From assembly GCA_937900515.1 (NCBI GenBank), contig CALCCU010000166.1, positions 1-64,000 of the forward strand: a stretch of DNA of 64,000 bases, given 5' to 3'. Positions 38,628 through 50,415 of this stretch are shown one piece after another. Each line of letters begins with the position of its first letter. Within the stretch, counting starts at the first letter, position 1. This DNA comes from an uncultured Gammaproteobacteria bacterium (lineage in GTDB: Bacteria > Pseudomonadota > Gammaproteobacteria > Nitrosococcales > Methylophagaceae). A program made the position numbers and the translations under genes. A model generated the notes under the pieces. The model worked only from the letters and a program-made list of their open reading frames with translations, searched no databases and was not told the DNA's origin.

Positions 38628-39008
38628 TTATGCAGCTTGAACAGGTATAGCGTGACGTGTATTGATAATATTGTTTTCTTCATCAAGGTACACCAAAGTA
38701 GGTTTAAAGCTCGCTACGTCGGCTTGTTCCATTGCGGCATAAGCACAAATAATAATACGATCACCAGGTGATGCTTTATGAGCAGCAGCACCATTAACAG
38801 AAATAATCTTTGAGCCTGCTTCAGCACGAATTGCATATGTCGTGAACCGTTCGCCATTGGCTACATTATAAATTTGAATCTGTTCATATTCATGAATGCC
38901 AGCTGCTTCAAGCAAGTCACTGTCAATGGCACATGAGCCTTCATATTCCAACTCAGAATGAGTCACACAAGCACGGTGTAGTTTTGTTTTAAGTAATGTC
39001 AGTTGCAT
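38628..39008 (-). CDS. panD: Aspartate 1-decarboxylase
   Basis: [23 protein letters not shown] cleavage motif. Confidence 0.97.
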   Translation of the reverse strand: MQLTLLKTKLHRACVTHSELEYEGSCAIDSDLLEAAGIHEYEQIQIYNVANGERFTTYAIRAEAGSKIISVNGAAAHKASPGDRIIICAYAAMEQADVASFKPTLVYLDEENNIINTRHAIPVQAA

Positions 39009-39061
39009 TTACGGCAAATTCAATAGTTGAGTAACTGCATATTATCGCTTTTTCGGCACAA

Positions 39062-39913
39062 TCAAGCAAGATTACAAGCTATATTATCAATCAAACGGGT
39101 GGAACCCAGTCGTGCTGCAACAAGAACTCTAAGTTGTTTATCGCCCTTTTCAGCTTTTTCTAAATCACCTGAGCGGCGAACATCAACATAATCAGGAATA
39201 AACTTAAGATCAGCTAGGCTTGCCATTGCTTGCTGTTCAATTTCTGAAAATGATAAATTCCCTTGCTCAAGTTGTGATTTTACTGTTAATAACATTTTGT
39301 GCAACTCAGCTGCTTTATCATATTCATCATCACTAAGATGTTGGTTTCGAGAACTCATTGCCAATCCGTTTCGTTCACGATAAGTCGGTGATCCAATAAT
39401 ATCGATTGGAAAATTCAGGTCGTGAACCATTTTTTTAATTAGCAATAATTGTTGATAATCTTTCTCACCAAATACAGCGAGATCGGCCTGAACCATATTG
39501 AAAAGCTTTATCACTACTGTAGCAACACCATCAAAATGACCAGGTCGATTTAGACCACACAATTTATCATCCATATTAGGCACGGTGACGTTGGTATGGT
39601 TTGTCATACCATTTGGGTACATAACATTCACCGTAGGCGTGAAAACAACATCGCAATCGACCGATGTGAGCTTTTGAATATCTTGCTCTATAGTACGCGG
39701 ATAGGCCGATAAATCTGTCGGGTCATCAAATTGAAGTGGATTTACAAACACACTAACAATTACATAGTCAGCTAATGCTTTAGCTCTATCAACTAATGAT
39801 AAATGACCTCGATGCAAATTACCCATTGTGGGTACAAATGCGATCGTTTTATTTTGTTGTCGCCATGCTTTTACTTGCGCACGTAATGCTGCAGTGCTCT
39901 CAATTCTTTGCAT
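39062..39913 (-). CDS. panC: Pantoate-beta-alanine ligase
   Basis: VPTMGNLHRGHLSLVDRAK, FGEKDYQQL, RNGLAMSSRN. Confidence 0.97.
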   Translation of the reverse strand: MQRIESTAALRAQVKAWRQQNKTIAFVPTMGNLHRGHLSLVDRAKALADYVIVSVFVNPLQFDDPTDLSAYPRTIEQDIQKLTSVDCDVVFTPTVNVMYPNGMTNHTNVTVPNMDDKLCGLNRPGHFDGVATVVIKLFNMVQADLAVFGEKDYQQLLLIKKMVHDLNFPIDIIGSPTYRERNGLAMSSRNQHLSDDEYDKAAELHKMLLTVKSQLEQGNLSFSEIEQQAMASLADLKFIPDYVDVRRSGDLEKAEKGDKQLRVLVAARLGSTRLIDNIACNLA

Positions 39914-40707
39914 TAAAACTGCTGCTCAATGGTAGGAAAGGATCCTGACTTAACCTCTTGAACATACTTGTTAATAGCAGCAGGTATCGCACCCGCATCA
40001 GCTAAAAAATCATGGCTAAATCTTGGGCGTTTTCCAATGGTCAGTCCAAGCATGTCATAAAGCACCAATACTTGGCCATCACAATCTGTTCCAGCACCAA
40101 TACCTATCACAGGAATAGTTAGTACTTGTGTAATTTTTTTAGCCAATGCAGCAGGGATACATTCTAAAACAACCATGTCAGCCCCAGCATTTTGCAGCGC
40201 CTTAGCATCATCAATTAGACGTTGAGCGGCATCATCATCCTTACCTTGCACTCGGTAACCACCCAAGCGATGTACTGATTGCGGCAATAGTCCTAAGTGT
40301 GCACATACAGGAATACCTCGTTCAGTTAATTGCTTAACGGTATCAGCAATCACAGCTCCACCTTCAAGTTTTACCATTTGAGCTCCCCCCTCAGCCATCA
40401 AGCGGGCGGCATTGGTAATTGCTTGATCATGATTGGAGTAACTCATAAAAGGCATATCCGCGATCACGAATACTGACTGACTTCCTCGCACAACATTACG
40501 TGTATGGTAAATAATTTCATCGACTGTGACTGGTAAAGTACTTTCTTGCCCTTGAACAACCATTCCTAATGAATCACCAACCAAAATAACATCCACACCA
40601 GCTTGTTCAAGCAAGTGTGCAAAACTAGCATCATAGGCTGTTAGCATCGCAATCTTATTCTGCTCTTGTTTCATTTTGCGAATATGCGTTAAGTTCAAGC
40701 GACTCAT
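39913..40707 (-). CDS. panB: 3-methyl-2-oxobutanoate hydroxymethyltransferase
   Basis: MLTAYDASFAHLLEQAGVDVILVGDSLGMVVQG; VIGIGAGTDCDGQVLVLYDMLG. Confidence 0.97.
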   Translation of the reverse strand: MSRLNLTHIRKMKQEQNKIAMLTAYDASFAHLLEQAGVDVILVGDSLGMVVQGQESTLPVTVDEIIYHTRNVVRGSQSVFVIADMPFMSYSNHDQAITNAARLMAEGGAQMVKLEGGAVIADTVKQLTERGIPVCAHLGLLPQSVHRLGGYRVQGKDDDAAQRLIDDAKALQNAGADMVVLECIPAALAKKITQVLTIPVIGIGAGTDCDGQVLVLYDMLGLTIGKRPRFSHDFLADAGAIPAAINKYVQEVKSGSFPTIEQQF

Positions 40708-41372
40708 TTCTTTTTCTCCGTTACAGGCAGAGGATTATAATACTGCCGCCCACTTTGCAATGTGGAAATTTGTGCTAATAAGTTTTGATAATCCGCTTCA
40801 CTATTAACTAAGTCAATTTGTTCAGCATTTACAATTAACAATGATGATTCATCATAATAATGGAAAAAATCAGCATAACTATCTGTCAGCCGTTTCAAAT
40901 AAGCATCTTCAATTCGTTGCTCATACCCAATTCCACGTTGGGTTACCCGAGTTTTTAATACCGATAATGGAGCCTGTAAATAAATCACTAAATCAGGCGC
41001 GCGGTGTTCCATGGTTAAATTGTCATAAACCATATTGTATAAAGCTAATTCATCATCATCTAAGGTTATCTGAGCAAACAAACGATCTTTTTCTACCATG
41101 AAATCAGCAACGACTAGATCTGTAAATAAGTCATCTTGTTGTAATTGTTTACTTTGCTTTACTCGCTGCATTAAAAAGCTGAGCTGAGTAGGAAGTGCAG
41201 ATTGTTTAGGGTAAAGGTAAAACTTTTCTAAGAAAGGGTTTTCTTCAGGTTGTTCGAAGACAGTCGTTCCAGAGAAACTTTCTGCTAAGCGCTTTGCTAA
41301 GTGCGTTTTACCAACACCAATAGGCCCTTCAACAACAATATAACGCTGAGGTAAGACTGTTTTTTCCATCAT
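40704..41372 (-). CDS. Deoxynucleoside kinase-like protein
   Basis: YIVVEGPIGVGKTHLAKRLAE; dNK-type core. Confidence 0.88.
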   Translation of the reverse strand: MMEKTVLPQRYIVVEGPIGVGKTHLAKRLAESFSGTTVFEQPEENPFLEKFYLYPKQSALPTQLSFLMQRVKQSKQLQQDDLFTDLVVADFMVEKDRLFAQITLDDDELALYNMVYDNLTMEHRAPDLVIYLQAPLSVLKTRVTQRGIGYEQRIEDAYLKRLTDSYADFFHYYDESSLLIVNAEQIDLVNSEADYQNLLAQISTLQSGRQYYNPLPVTEKKK

Positions 41373-41851
41373 TAATCTATCCGTTGTAATCCATCAAGAG
41401 GGCAATTTTTAAGTAACTCTTGCATTGCTCCTAATGTTGGAATAATTAGGTCTGGAGCTATTTCAGCTAAAGGATGCAAAACAAATGACCGTAATGCAAT
41501 ACCAGGATGAGGTACATTTAAACGCTCATCCTCTAAAGTGTTTCCACCATAAATCAGCAGATCAAGATCAATAGTGCGTTCGCCCCAATGGCGTTGACGA
41601 ACCCGCCCCTGCTGCTGCTCAATTTCTTGTAGTTGATCTAATAACTTATGGGCAAATAAGGTCGTGTCAATTTCTATTACAGCATTAATATAATCAGGCT
41701 GATCTTGAGGCCCCATAGGAGGACTAGAATATAATGATGATTTTGACACCACCGATACATCATCCAATAAATCAATTGCCTCTATCGCAGAATGAATTTG
41801 CGCCATAGGCTCTGCAAGGTTACTACCTAAACCAATAAATACACCTTTCAT
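41372..41851 (-). CDS. folK: 2-amino-4-hydroxy-6-hydroxymethyldihydropteridine diphosphokinase
   Basis: GLGSNLAEP, RHWGERTIDLDLLIYG, NVPHPGIALRSFVLHPL. Confidence 0.96.
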   Translation of the reverse strand: MKGVFIGLGSNLAEPMAQIHSAIEAIDLLDDVSVVSKSSLYSSPPMGPQDQPDYINAVIEIDTTLFAHKLLDQLQEIEQQQGRVRQRHWGERTIDLDLLIYGGNTLEDERLNVPHPGIALRSFVLHPLAEIAPDLIIPTLGAMQELLKNCPLDGLQRID

Positions 41852-43224
41852 TATTCACTCTTCGCTGCTGGTTTTGTTTTTTTACGGCGTCTTCGACGCG
41901 GTTTACGTTTTTGACCAGCTGGAGCAGCCAAACCATTCACTAATTGCTGCTGTTCAACTTCTGTAGCAAATTGGAACTGAGTCCACCACTCTGCTAACTC
42001 TGTAAGCTGCTCGCCAGACTCTGTCCGCAACAATAAGAAATCATACCCTGCTCTAAATTTTGGATGTGTCAATAAACGAAATGCACGTTTACCAGCACGT
42101 TGTTCTAGACGCGGCTGTAACATCCAAATATCGCTAGTGACTACTGTGAAGCGTTTAGGTACGGCGACGCGTTTCACTTGCTCTATAATCACATCTCTTG
42201 CTGCACGCTGTAAGGCTGGAAGAACAGGCATATTGCGTTCAATATTTTTCTGCCAACCTTGTCTCACCGGCTCCCATAGCAATGCTGCAAATAAAAATGC
42301 GGGTGTTATAGTTTTTCCTTCATCAATACGTTTATCAGTATTTTCTAAAGCTTTAATTAATAAAGTACGTGGGTAATTATCTTGCTCGGTGTGTAATAGC
42401 TTATCTGTTTGAGGGAACAGGTGTTCAAACACATGATAGTGACAGAGCAACTCATGAGTCACCGCGGCATTCCCCGTAAGGTATAACTTTAATGATTCAT
42501 CAAATAGTCGTGCTGGAGGTATATCAGATAACAGTCTAGCTAGGCTTGGAATAAGTCGCTCAGTTTCATCATCTAATACTAGACCTAATTTACCGACAAA
42601 GCGTAATGCTCGAAGCATCCGAACAGGATCTTCACGATACCGTGTTTCAACATCACCAATTAAGCGAATCTTACCTGCTCTTAAATCAGTAATACCATCG
42701 GTGTAATCGACGATAGAAAAATCGCGAATATTGTAATAAAGTGCATTGATAGTGAAGTCGCGTCGCCATGCATCTTGCTCTAATGTACCGTAGACATTAT
42801 CACGCATAATCTTGCCAGCATCATCAACATGGTGCTCCGCTTGCGGTGGCGCTCTGAATGTTGCTACCTCAATGATTTCTCGACCAAATCTTACATGAAC
42901 TAATTTGAATCGACGACCAATTAACTGACTCCGACGAAATACTTTATGCACTTCTTCTGGAGAGGCATTGGTAGCCACATCAAAATCTTTCGGTTCATGG
43001 CCTAATAATAAATCACGGACACAACCACCGACCAAATACGCATCAAAGCCTGCTTCAGTCAGACCATATAAGACTTTCAATGCTGCGGGACTAATCTGTT
43101 TGCGAGAAATACTGTGCTCAGCGCGAGGAATAATAGTCGCTTTTGGCCCTGCGCTTACTCCGTGGCCTCGAATTCTTGGTTTTTTTCTGGTCAATTTATC
43201 AATGATTTTATTTAATGAAAACAT
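41851..43224 (-). CDS. pcnB: Polynucleotide adenylyltransferase (poly(A) polymerase I)
   Basis: AYLVGGCVRDLLLGHEPKDFDVATNA; RRDFTINALYYNI; basic C-terminal tail. Confidence 0.94.
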   Translation of the reverse strand: MFSLNKIIDKLTRKKPRIRGHGVSAGPKATIIPRAEHSISRKQISPAALKVLYGLTEAGFDAYLVGGCVRDLLLGHEPKDFDVATNASPEEVHKVFRRSQLIGRRFKLVHVRFGREIIEVATFRAPPQAEHHVDDAGKIMRDNVYGTLEQDAWRRDFTINALYYNIRDFSIVDYTDGITDLRAGKIRLIGDVETRYREDPVRMLRALRFVGKLGLVLDDETERLIPSLARLLSDIPPARLFDESLKLYLTGNAAVTHELLCHYHVFEHLFPQTDKLLHTEQDNYPRTLLIKALENTDKRIDEGKTITPAFLFAALLWEPVRQGWQKNIERNMPVLPALQRAARDVIIEQVKRVAVPKRFTVVTSDIWMLQPRLEQRAGKRAFRLLTHPKFRAGYDFLLLRTESGEQLTELAEWWTQFQFATEVEQQQLVNGLAAPAGQKRKPRRRRRKKTKPAAKSE

Positions 43225-43329
43225 GGGCCACTATAATAGCACGCTTCTTATAAGGTTTTACTAAACGCCCCTGTCTCTATCTGAATTTTCTACAAGCATT
43301 TTCTAGCTCAGAAAAATAGACAGATAACC

Positions 43330-43665
43330 TTAGAACATGCCTAATTGTAGTTGAGCGGCTTCAGTCATCATATCTTTAGTCCATGTTGGTTCCCAAACTA
43401 ACTCAACATGTGCTTTATTCACACCATCCACTGTCATTACTTTCTCTTCAACTTCACCAGGGAATGTTTGAGCAACAGGACAACCAGGTGCAGTCAAAGT
43501 CATATCAATAGAAACATTACCTGAATTACTGATTTTGATATCGTAGATCAAACCTAACTCGTAGATATTAACAGGAATTTCAGGATCGTAGATTGTTTTA
43601 AGAATCTCGACTACATCTTCTTTTAACTCTTCAGGCGTCATTTTAAAATCTTCTAGACTCATCAC
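43330..43665 (-). CDS. sufT: SUF system-associated DUF59/MIP18-family protein
   Basis: EILKTIYDPEIPVNIYELGLIYDIKI...LTAPGCPVAQTFPGEVEEKV. Confidence 0.88.
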   Translation of the reverse strand: MMSLEDFKMTPEELKEDVVEILKTIYDPEIPVNIYELGLIYDIKISNSGNVSIDMTLTAPGCPVAQTFPGEVEEKVMTVDGVNKAHVELVWEPTWTKDMMTEAAQLQLGMF

Positions 43666-43673
43666 ATATCTCT

Positions 43674-44126
43674 CTATTCTGTTGTTACTGATACGTCATG
43701 GTCATTATCCATAGCCGTATGCATTGTATGCCAAGATAATGTGGCGCACTTAACTCGAGCAGGAAACTCTTTCACTCCCGATAATACTTCGAGCTTACCT
43801 AATGAACTGGCATCAAACTCTTCGCCCGTCATTTGATTATGTACTTGCTGATACAGGTACTCAGCTTCTTCAAGCGTTTTACCTTTTAAGGCTTCAGTCA
43901 TTAATGAAGCTGAGGCAACAGAAATAGCACAGCCACTGCCTTGAAAACTAAGATCTTCAATTACACCAGCATTTAACTTTACGTAAACAACCAGTGCATC
44001 ACCGCACAATGGATTGTTACCATGAGCCATATGATTAGCATTGCTCATTTCGTGAAAGTTACGCGGTTTTTTATTGTGATCCATGATCACTTGTTGATAG
44101 AGATCTCTTAAATCAGCTGAACTCAT
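43674..44126 (-). CDS. sufU: SufU-like Fe-S scaffold / sulfur transfer protein
   Basis: DLYQQVIMDHNKKPRNF, NPLCGDALVVYVKL, FQGSGCAISVASASLM, RVKCATLSWHTM. Confidence 0.92.
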   Translation of the reverse strand: MSSADLRDLYQQVIMDHNKKPRNFHEMSNANHMAHGNNPLCGDALVVYVKLNAGVIEDLSFQGSGCAISVASASLMTEALKGKTLEEAEYLYQQVHNQMTGEEFDASSLGKLEVLSGVKEFPARVKCATLSWHTMHTAMDNDHDVSVTTE

Positions 44127-45346
44127 GCAAATAGCTCCTGAACTTTCTTAATACCATCTACGAGGGCATCGACTTCTTCCATCGTATTATAAAATGCGAA
44201 TGATGCTCTCGCCGTTGCGGGAATACCAAAAAACTGCATCACAGGCTGAGCACAATGATGACCTGTTCGAATAGCAACACCCTGTTGATCAAAAATAGTA
44301 CCTACGTCATGAGGGTGAACACCATCAATCATAAACGACAATACACTGGCTTTGTTTTGAGCCGTACCAATAATCCGAACGCCTGCTAGATCGCTCACTT
44401 TCTCTGTAGCTGATACTAATAAGTCATGCTCATGTTGAGCAATCTTTTCAATACCAATATATTGCATATAATCAATCGCGGCACCTAGACCAATCGCACC
44501 TGAAATATTAGGCGTACCTGCTTCAAATTTGTAAGGTAATTCATTGTATTGAGTATGATCGAAACTCACAGATAAGATCATATCACCACCACCTTGCCAT
44601 GGCGGCATTTCTTCTAATAACGCTTGCTTGCCATACATGGCTCCGATACCTGTTGGTGCAAACATTTTATGGCCAGAGAAGACGTAAAAATCACAATCCA
44701 AATCCTGAACATCTACCATCATATGAGGCACAGCTTGAGCACCATCAACCAAGACAGGAATACCTTTAGCATGTGCTTTTTCAATCATTTCTTTAACTGG
44801 GTTAACGGTACCTAATGCATTTGATACATGACCAATTGCCATGATTTTAGTGCGTTCAGTTAATAAGTTTTCCAATCCTGATAGATCGAGCTCACCGACC
44901 TGAGTCATAGGAATGACTTTTAATCTCGCACCTGTCTGCTCACATAACATTTGCCAAGGCACAATATTGGCGTGATGCTCCATATGACTAATAAGGATTT
45001 CATCGCCTGCTGATAGCATAGGTCTAACAAAACTTTGAGCAATCAAGTTAACTGCTTCTGTCGCACCTCTAACAAATACAATTTCTTTATCCGATTTTGC
45101 ATTTACAAAGCCACGAACTTTTGATCTCGCTCCTTCATAGGCATCAGTAGCTCGCTGACTTAAGCGATGCACACCTCGGTGTACATTGGCATTATCGTTA
45201 CGATAATAATCAGATACAGCATCAATCACTTGTACAGGTTTCTGACTACTTGCAGCATTATCTAAGTAAACCAAAGGCTGTCCGTAGATTTCTTGATGCA
45301 AAATTGGGAAATCATTTCGAATAGCAGTTAAATCTAGCAGGCTCAT
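44123..45346 (-). CDS. sufS: Cysteine desulfurase SufS
   Basis: YLDNAASSQKPVQVIDA, VFSGHKMFAPTGIGAMYG, IRTGHHCAQPVM. Confidence 0.96.
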   Translation of the reverse strand: MSLLDLTAIRNDFPILHQEIYGQPLVYLDNAASSQKPVQVIDAVSDYYRNDNANVHRGVHRLSQRATDAYEGARSKVRGFVNAKSDKEIVFVRGATEAVNLIAQSFVRPMLSAGDEILISHMEHHANIVPWQMLCEQTGARLKVIPMTQVGELDLSGLENLLTERTKIMAIGHVSNALGTVNPVKEMIEKAHAKGIPVLVDGAQAVPHMMVDVQDLDCDFYVFSGHKMFAPTGIGAMYGKQALLEEMPPWQGGGDMILSVSFDHTQYNELPYKFEAGTPNISGAIGLGAAIDYMQYIGIEKIAQHEHDLLVSATEKVSDLAGVRIIGTAQNKASVLSFMIDGVHPHDVGTIFDQQGVAIRTGHHCAQPVMQFFGIPATARASFAFYNTMEEVDALVDGIKKVQELFA

Positions 45347-46665
45347 AATACTTTGCCACCTTTCGGTAAATGTTTTTCAACTTGAGCCGACAATGCTTCG
45401 CGAATAGTAGCTGAGGAAATACGTTCTAAAACATCTACTGCAAATGCATAGGTTAATAAACTTCGAGCCGTTACTTCATCTAGGCCTCGTGCACGCAGGA
45501 AGAATAAATTATCTTCATTAATCTGACCGACAGTACTACCGTGAGCACTCTTCACATCATCAGCATAGATTTCCATTTCTGGCTTAGTATCAATCTCACA
45601 ACCGCGTGATAATAATAAGTTATGGTTTTGCTGATTCGCATCTGTTTTCTGTGCATCTTTATGAACAATCACTTTGCCGTTAAATACAGCGTGGCTCTGT
45701 TCATCCAACACACCTTTATACAATTCTTCGCTCGTTGTATTAGGCACGGTATGGTCAATTCTCGTGTGGTGATCAACATGCTGCTCACCTGTAACAATAT
45801 ATAAACCGTCCATTGTCGTATGAGACTCTTGGCCAACTAACTTACTTTGAACATCCGTTCTTGCCAACTTAGCCCCTAAAGCAATTGAACTAGTGTTCCA
45901 TTGACTTCCTCTGCCTTGATTTGCAGACAATGTAGCTATATGAAACGCATTTGGTGATTCTTGCTGTAGTTTGTAGTGATTTAATTCAGCATCGCTTGAT
46001 AAAACGACTTCAGTAATCACATTAGTCAATGAAACAGCATCACTCAAACCTACATAATGTTCAATCAAGGTCGCTTTACAATTTTCTTCCATAACAACAA
46101 CATTACGTAAGTGTGTTGCTAAATGTTGAGTTGCGCCACTATTGATAACTAAGACTTCGATAGGCTTATCAATCTGAGCCTCGGCCTTTACTGCAATCAT
46201 ATAGCCATCATTCATCAATAGCATATTGAGTGCATTAAATCCTGCTTTTGCTAGCTCAACCTGCTGTCCAAGGTGAGGTTGTGCCTTTGCTAAACCTTGC
46301 TCAGATGATAGAGGGCAAATAAACAGCCCTTCTGGCAAATTAGTTAAGTTAGATAACTCAGCTGAAAAGATGCCATCAGCAATAACCAAGCGATAACTAT
46401 CACCTAATAAAGCTGCTTGCTCTACTTGTTCAGCAGTAATAGTCGATTCTGAGGCCTGATGGGTAAACTCTTGTTGAGATAGCTCCCATAGACTAGTGTA
46501 TTTCCAGTCTTCTTCTTTTTTCGATGGTAAACCTTGTTTGTTGAAAACAGCCAACGCTTTCAAACGTTGTGCCTTTAACCACTGAACATCATTGCCTAGT
46601 GTGGTATCAACACTGGCAAACGGTGTTGCCAATTCTGTTAATTGTTTCATACTAAGCCTCTTCAT
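45343..46665 (-). CDS. sufD: Fe-S cluster assembly protein SufD
   Basis: Position in suf operon; [35 protein letters not shown]. Confidence 0.95.
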   Translation of the reverse strand: MKRLSMKQLTELATPFASVDTTLGNDVQWLKAQRLKALAVFNKQGLPSKKEEDWKYTSLWELSQQEFTHQASESTITAEQVEQAALLGDSYRLVIADGIFSAELSNLTNLPEGLFICPLSSEQGLAKAQPHLGQQVELAKAGFNALNMLLMNDGYMIAVKAEAQIDKPIEVLVINSGATQHLATHLRNVVVMEENCKATLIEHYVGLSDAVSLTNVITEVVLSSDAELNHYKLQQESPNAFHIATLSANQGRGSQWNTSSIALGAKLARTDVQSKLVGQESHTTMDGLYIVTGEQHVDHHTRIDHTVPNTTSEELYKGVLDEQSHAVFNGKVIVHKDAQKTDANQQNHNLLLSRGCEIDTKPEMEIYADDVKSAHGSTVGQINEDNLFFLRARGLDEVTARSLLTYAFAVDVLERISSATIREALSAQVEKHLPKGGKVL

Positions 46666-47398
46666 TAACCCAGCTATAACCTGTTTTTTCTAACTCTTTA
46701 GCTAATTCTTTATCACCAGATTTAACAATTTGACCATTAGAAAGGACGTGTACAAAATCAGGAACGATATAGTCAAGAAGACGTTGATAGTGGGTAATCA
46801 TAACGATAGAACGATCAGCTGAACGTAAGGCGTTAACACCATCAGATACGGTTCTTAAAGCATCAATATCAAGCCCAGAATCTGTTTCATCAAGAATCGC
46901 TAGAGAAGGTTCCAATAATGCCATTTGTAAAATTTCATTACGTTTTTTCTCTCCACCAGAGAAGCCTTCATTTACACCGCGATGTAGAAACTGCTCATCC
47001 ATTTTTACTAACTCTAGCTTGCTACGCACTAGAGTTAAGAAATCGATTGCATCTAAATCATCTAAACCTTGATACTTACGAACAGCATTTAAAGCAGCTT
47101 TTAATAAGTAGATATTGCTAACACCTGGAATTTCAACAGGATATTGAAATGCTAAGAAAACACCTCGTTGAGCACGCTCTTCAGCAGCAAGTGCTAATAA
47201 GTCCTCATTTTTATAGAGCACTTCACCTTGAGTAATTTCATAGCCATCACGACCTGCTAGTACATTAGATAATGTACTTTTTCCAGCACCGTTTGGCCCC
47301 ATAATCGCGTGAACTTCACCTGCATTAATAGTCAGGTTTATACCTTTTAAGATTTCTTTGCCATCAACACTGGCATGAAGGTTTTTAATTTCTAACAT
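46652..47398 (-). CDS. sufC: Fe-S cluster assembly ATPase SufC
   Basis: [61 protein letters not shown]. Confidence 0.97.
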   Translation of the reverse strand: MLEIKNLHASVDGKEILKGINLTINAGEVHAIMGPNGAGKSTLSNVLAGRDGYEITQGEVLYKNEDLLALAAEERAQRGVFLAFQYPVEIPGVSNIYLLKAALNAVRKYQGLDDLDAIDFLTLVRSKLELVKMDEQFLHRGVNEGFSGGEKKRNEILQMALLEPSLAILDETDSGLDIDALRTVSDGVNALRSADRSIVMITHYQRLLDYIVPDFVHVLSNGQIVKSGDKELAKELEKTGYSWVNEEA

Positions 47399-47434
47399 GT
47401 TTAATCTCTTTAATATAGATAGAGGGCGATTGGC

Positions 47435-48892
47435 TTAACCAACCGAGCCTTCAAGTGATAGTCCTAATAAATTCTGTGCTTCTACTGCGAATTCCATTGG
47501 TAATTGACGCATAACGTCTTTACAGAACCCGTTCACAATCATAGATACAGCATCTTCGACATCCATACCGCGTTGTTTACAGTAGAACAATTGATCTTCA
47601 CTAATTTTCGACGTCGATGCTTCATGTTCAACTTGAGCTGTAGGGTTTTTAACCTCGATGTACGGGAAGGTATGAGCACCACATTGATCGCCCATTAACA
47701 GGGAATCACATTCAGTATGATTACGTGCGTTTTCAGCGTTAGGGCCAATGCGTACTAGACCACGGTAGGAATTCTCTGAACGCCCAGCCGAAATACCTTT
47801 TGAAATAATAGTTGAACTCGTGTTTTTACCTAGATGAATCATCTTGGTTCCTGTATCAGCCTGCTGCAAATTATTCGTTACAGCCACTGAGTAAAACTCA
47901 CCAATAGAATTATCACCTTGTAAAATGACACTTGGATACTTCCACGTAACGGCTGAGCCAGTTTCAACTTGAGTCCACGATACTTTTGAGCTTTCACCTC
48001 GACACGCAGCACGCTTGGTGACAAAGTTAAAAATACCGCCCTTGCCATTCTCATCGCCTGGATACCAGTTTTGAACCGTTGAGTATTTAATCTCAGCACG
48101 ATCATGTGCAACTAACTCCACCACGGCAGCATGCAATTGATTGTCATCACGCATCGGAGCGGTACAGCCTTCTAGATAACTTACATAAGCATCGTCATCA
48201 GCAATAATCAATGTACGTTCGAACTGACCCGTGTTAGCAGCATTGATTCGAAAATACGTCGATAATTCCATTGGGCAACGCTTACCTTTCGGAATATAAA
48301 CAAATGACCCATCACTAAATAGAGCTGAATTTAATGCCGCGTAGAAGTTATCTTTATAAGAGACAACGCTACCTAGATACTTTTTAATTAGCTCTGGATG
48401 CTCATGCACTGCTTTTGAAAACGGCATAAACAAAATGCCCTCTTCTGCTAATTTGTCTTGAAATGTATTTGCTACAGACACGCTATCAAATACAGCATCA
48501 ACCGCTACACCCGCTAGTCGAGCACGTTCATCGAGTGGGACACCGAGTTTTTCATAGGTTTTTAATAACTCAGGATCGACTTCATCCAAGCTCTTAGGAC
48601 CATCCGTTTTCTTTTTAGGTGCTGAGTAATAACTAATAGCTTGATAATCAACCTCAGGATAATGGACATGAGCCCACTCAGGTGTTTCAAGTGTTAGCCA
48701 GTGACGATAGGCTTGTAAACGCCATTCTAATAAGAATTCTGGCTCGCCTTTTATACGTGAGATTTCACGAACCGTATCTTCAGTTAAGCCTGGTGGTAAG
48801 CTATCTACTTCAATATCGGTAACAAAACCGGCTTGATAGTCGCCAGCAAGCACATCATCAATTTGTTCTTTTTCAGCTTGTTGTTCAGCCAT
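47435..48892 (-). CDS. sufB: Fe-S cluster assembly protein SufB
   Basis: [58 protein letters not shown]; start at [10 protein letters not shown]. Confidence 0.97.
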   Translation of the reverse strand: MAEQQAEKEQIDDVLAGDYQAGFVTDIEVDSLPPGLTEDTVREISRIKGEPEFLLEWRLQAYRHWLTLETPEWAHVHYPEVDYQAISYYSAPKKKTDGPKSLDEVDPELLKTYEKLGVPLDERARLAGVAVDAVFDSVSVANTFQDKLAEEGILFMPFSKAVHEHPELIKKYLGSVVSYKDNFYAALNSALFSDGSFVYIPKGKRCPMELSTYFRINAANTGQFERTLIIADDDAYVSYLEGCTAPMRDDNQLHAAVVELVAHDRAEIKYSTVQNWYPGDENGKGGIFNFVTKRAACRGESSKVSWTQVETGSAVTWKYPSVILQGDNSIGEFYSVAVTNNLQQADTGTKMIHLGKNTSSTIISKGISAGRSENSYRGLVRIGPNAENARNHTECDSLLMGDQCGAHTFPYIEVKNPTAQVEHEASTSKISEDQLFYCKQRGMDVEDAVSMIVNGFCKDVMRQLPMEFAVEAQNLLGLSLEGSVG

Positions 48893-49346
48893 GTAATTCA
48901 CTCTTATTTGATTTTGCTGATGGATAAAAATGTATTGGAGTTTCACCAGCACTATTCGGTACTAACATATCGGAGAGTTTTACTTCATCCAAAGCATGAA
49001 ATACCGCGTTGTTAATACGTGTCCAGTTTGTCTGGACCGTACAATGAGATTCTTGTTCACACTGACTTTCTTCACTTACACATTCAGTCAATGCGATAGG
49101 TCCTTCAAGCGCAGTGATAATTTCAGCAACTGAAATTTGTTTCGGGCTTCGGCTTAAATTATAGCCACCTTGAGCACCACGCTCAGAAGTGAGTAACCCG
49201 CTAGAAGATAATGCTTTCAATACCTTTCTTACTGTTGGCAGGGGCATATTTACAGCATCAGATAGCGTATGAGCACTATGCTTTTGAAATGTTTTTGAAG
49301 CTAAATAGCTCATCAAAACGATACCGTAATCGGTTAATTTTCCCAT
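48885..49346 (-). CDS. Rrf2-family SUF operon regulator
   Basis: [34 protein letters not shown], Cys cluster [15 protein letters not shown]. Confidence 0.92.
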   Translation of the reverse strand: MGKLTDYGIVLMSYLASKTFQKHSAHTLSDAVNMPLPTVRKVLKALSSSGLLTSERGAQGGYNLSRSPKQISVAEIITALEGPIALTECVSEESQCEQESHCTVQTNWTRINNAVFHALDEVKLSDMLVPNSAGETPIHFYPSAKSNKSELHG

Positions 49347-49562
49347 GCGTAACATCGTACACTCTCCTAATATGAGACTATTATAGTATCATTTAAGATA
49401 ATAACCAAGCAATATACTAGGCTATTTTGAAGAATACTCTTGTCATATTTATGCGATAATCAGCCATTGTTGAACTTTATCGATATTTAGCTTACTAAAC
49501 ATTCAGCATCAGATATTGATGACTTTAGACATTTATCATTATTGACTTTATGAGTACATAAA

Positions 49563-50249
49563 ATGAAATTAAAATCACTTGCAATTCTTCCCTTTTTATT
49601 TGGAGCTCCAGTAATGGCTGATACTCACGCCGCAAAATTAGATACAGAAAAACAACAACTTAGCTATATTTTTGGTATTCAAGTTGGCCAAAATATGAAA
49701 GCTGAAGGTGTCGAACTAGATATGGAATCATTTTCTGCAGGTGTCGCAGATATGTTTGCAGGCAAACAACCTCAACTGGATCAAGCTACAGCTGAAAAAG
49801 TGATTGGTGAATTCCAGCAGAAAAAAGCCAAAGAAATGGCTGAAGAAATGAACAAGAAACAACAAGTAGCTCAAGCTTTCATGGCTGAAAACGCTAAAAA
49901 AGAAGGTGTTGTAACAACAGAAAGCGGTCTACAGTACGAAATTCTTAAAGAAGGTGACGGTGCACAACCTACTGCAGACGATAAAGTTATCGCACACTAC
50001 AAAGGTACTTTATTAGACGGTACGGTATTTGATAGTTCTTACGACCGTGGCGAACCAGCAACATTCCCAGTTAATGGCGTAATTCAAGGCTGGCAAGAAG
50101 TCCTTCCTATGATGAAAGAAGGCGGTAAATGGCATGTTGTGATTCCTGCTAACCTAGCATACGGCCCACGTGGTGCTGGTCAAGGCTCACCAATCGGTCC
50201 AAATGAAACATTAGAATTTGATATTGAATTAGTTGCTATTACTAAGTAA
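49563..50249 (+). CDS. FKBP-type peptidyl-prolyl isomerase (Mip/FklB-like)
   Basis: Signal peptide, QLSYIFGIQVGQNMKAEGVELD; VIAHYKGTLLDGTVFDSSYDRGEPATFPVNGVIQGWQE. Confidence 0.95.
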   Translation: MKLKSLAILPFLFGAPVMADTHAAKLDTEKQQLSYIFGIQVGQNMKAEGVELDMESFSAGVADMFAGKQPQLDQATAEKVIGEFQQKKAKEMAEEMNKKQQVAQAFMAENAKKEGVVTTESGLQYEILKEGDGAQPTADDKVIAHYKGTLLDGTVFDSSYDRGEPATFPVNGVIQGWQEVLPMMKEGGKWHVVIPANLAYGPRGAGQGSPIGPNETLEFDIELVAITK

Positions 50250-50270
50250 TTTAATTCTCAGTTCATAAAA

Positions 50271-50308
50271 AGCCCCAAGTGATGGTATCACTTGGGGCTT
50301 TTTTTTAC
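50271..50308. terminator. Rho-independent terminator
   Basis: AGCCCCAAGTGAT-GGT-ATCACTTGGGGCT + T8. Confidence 0.93.
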
Positions 50309-50415
50309 GTGGCTGATAGCTTAAAACCAAAAAACTACCAAAGATAATCTAGCGTGTTTAGATCTAGCATTACTTTCAATGTGACTTAATACAGCTTAAT
50401 TTTAGGACTTGCTAA

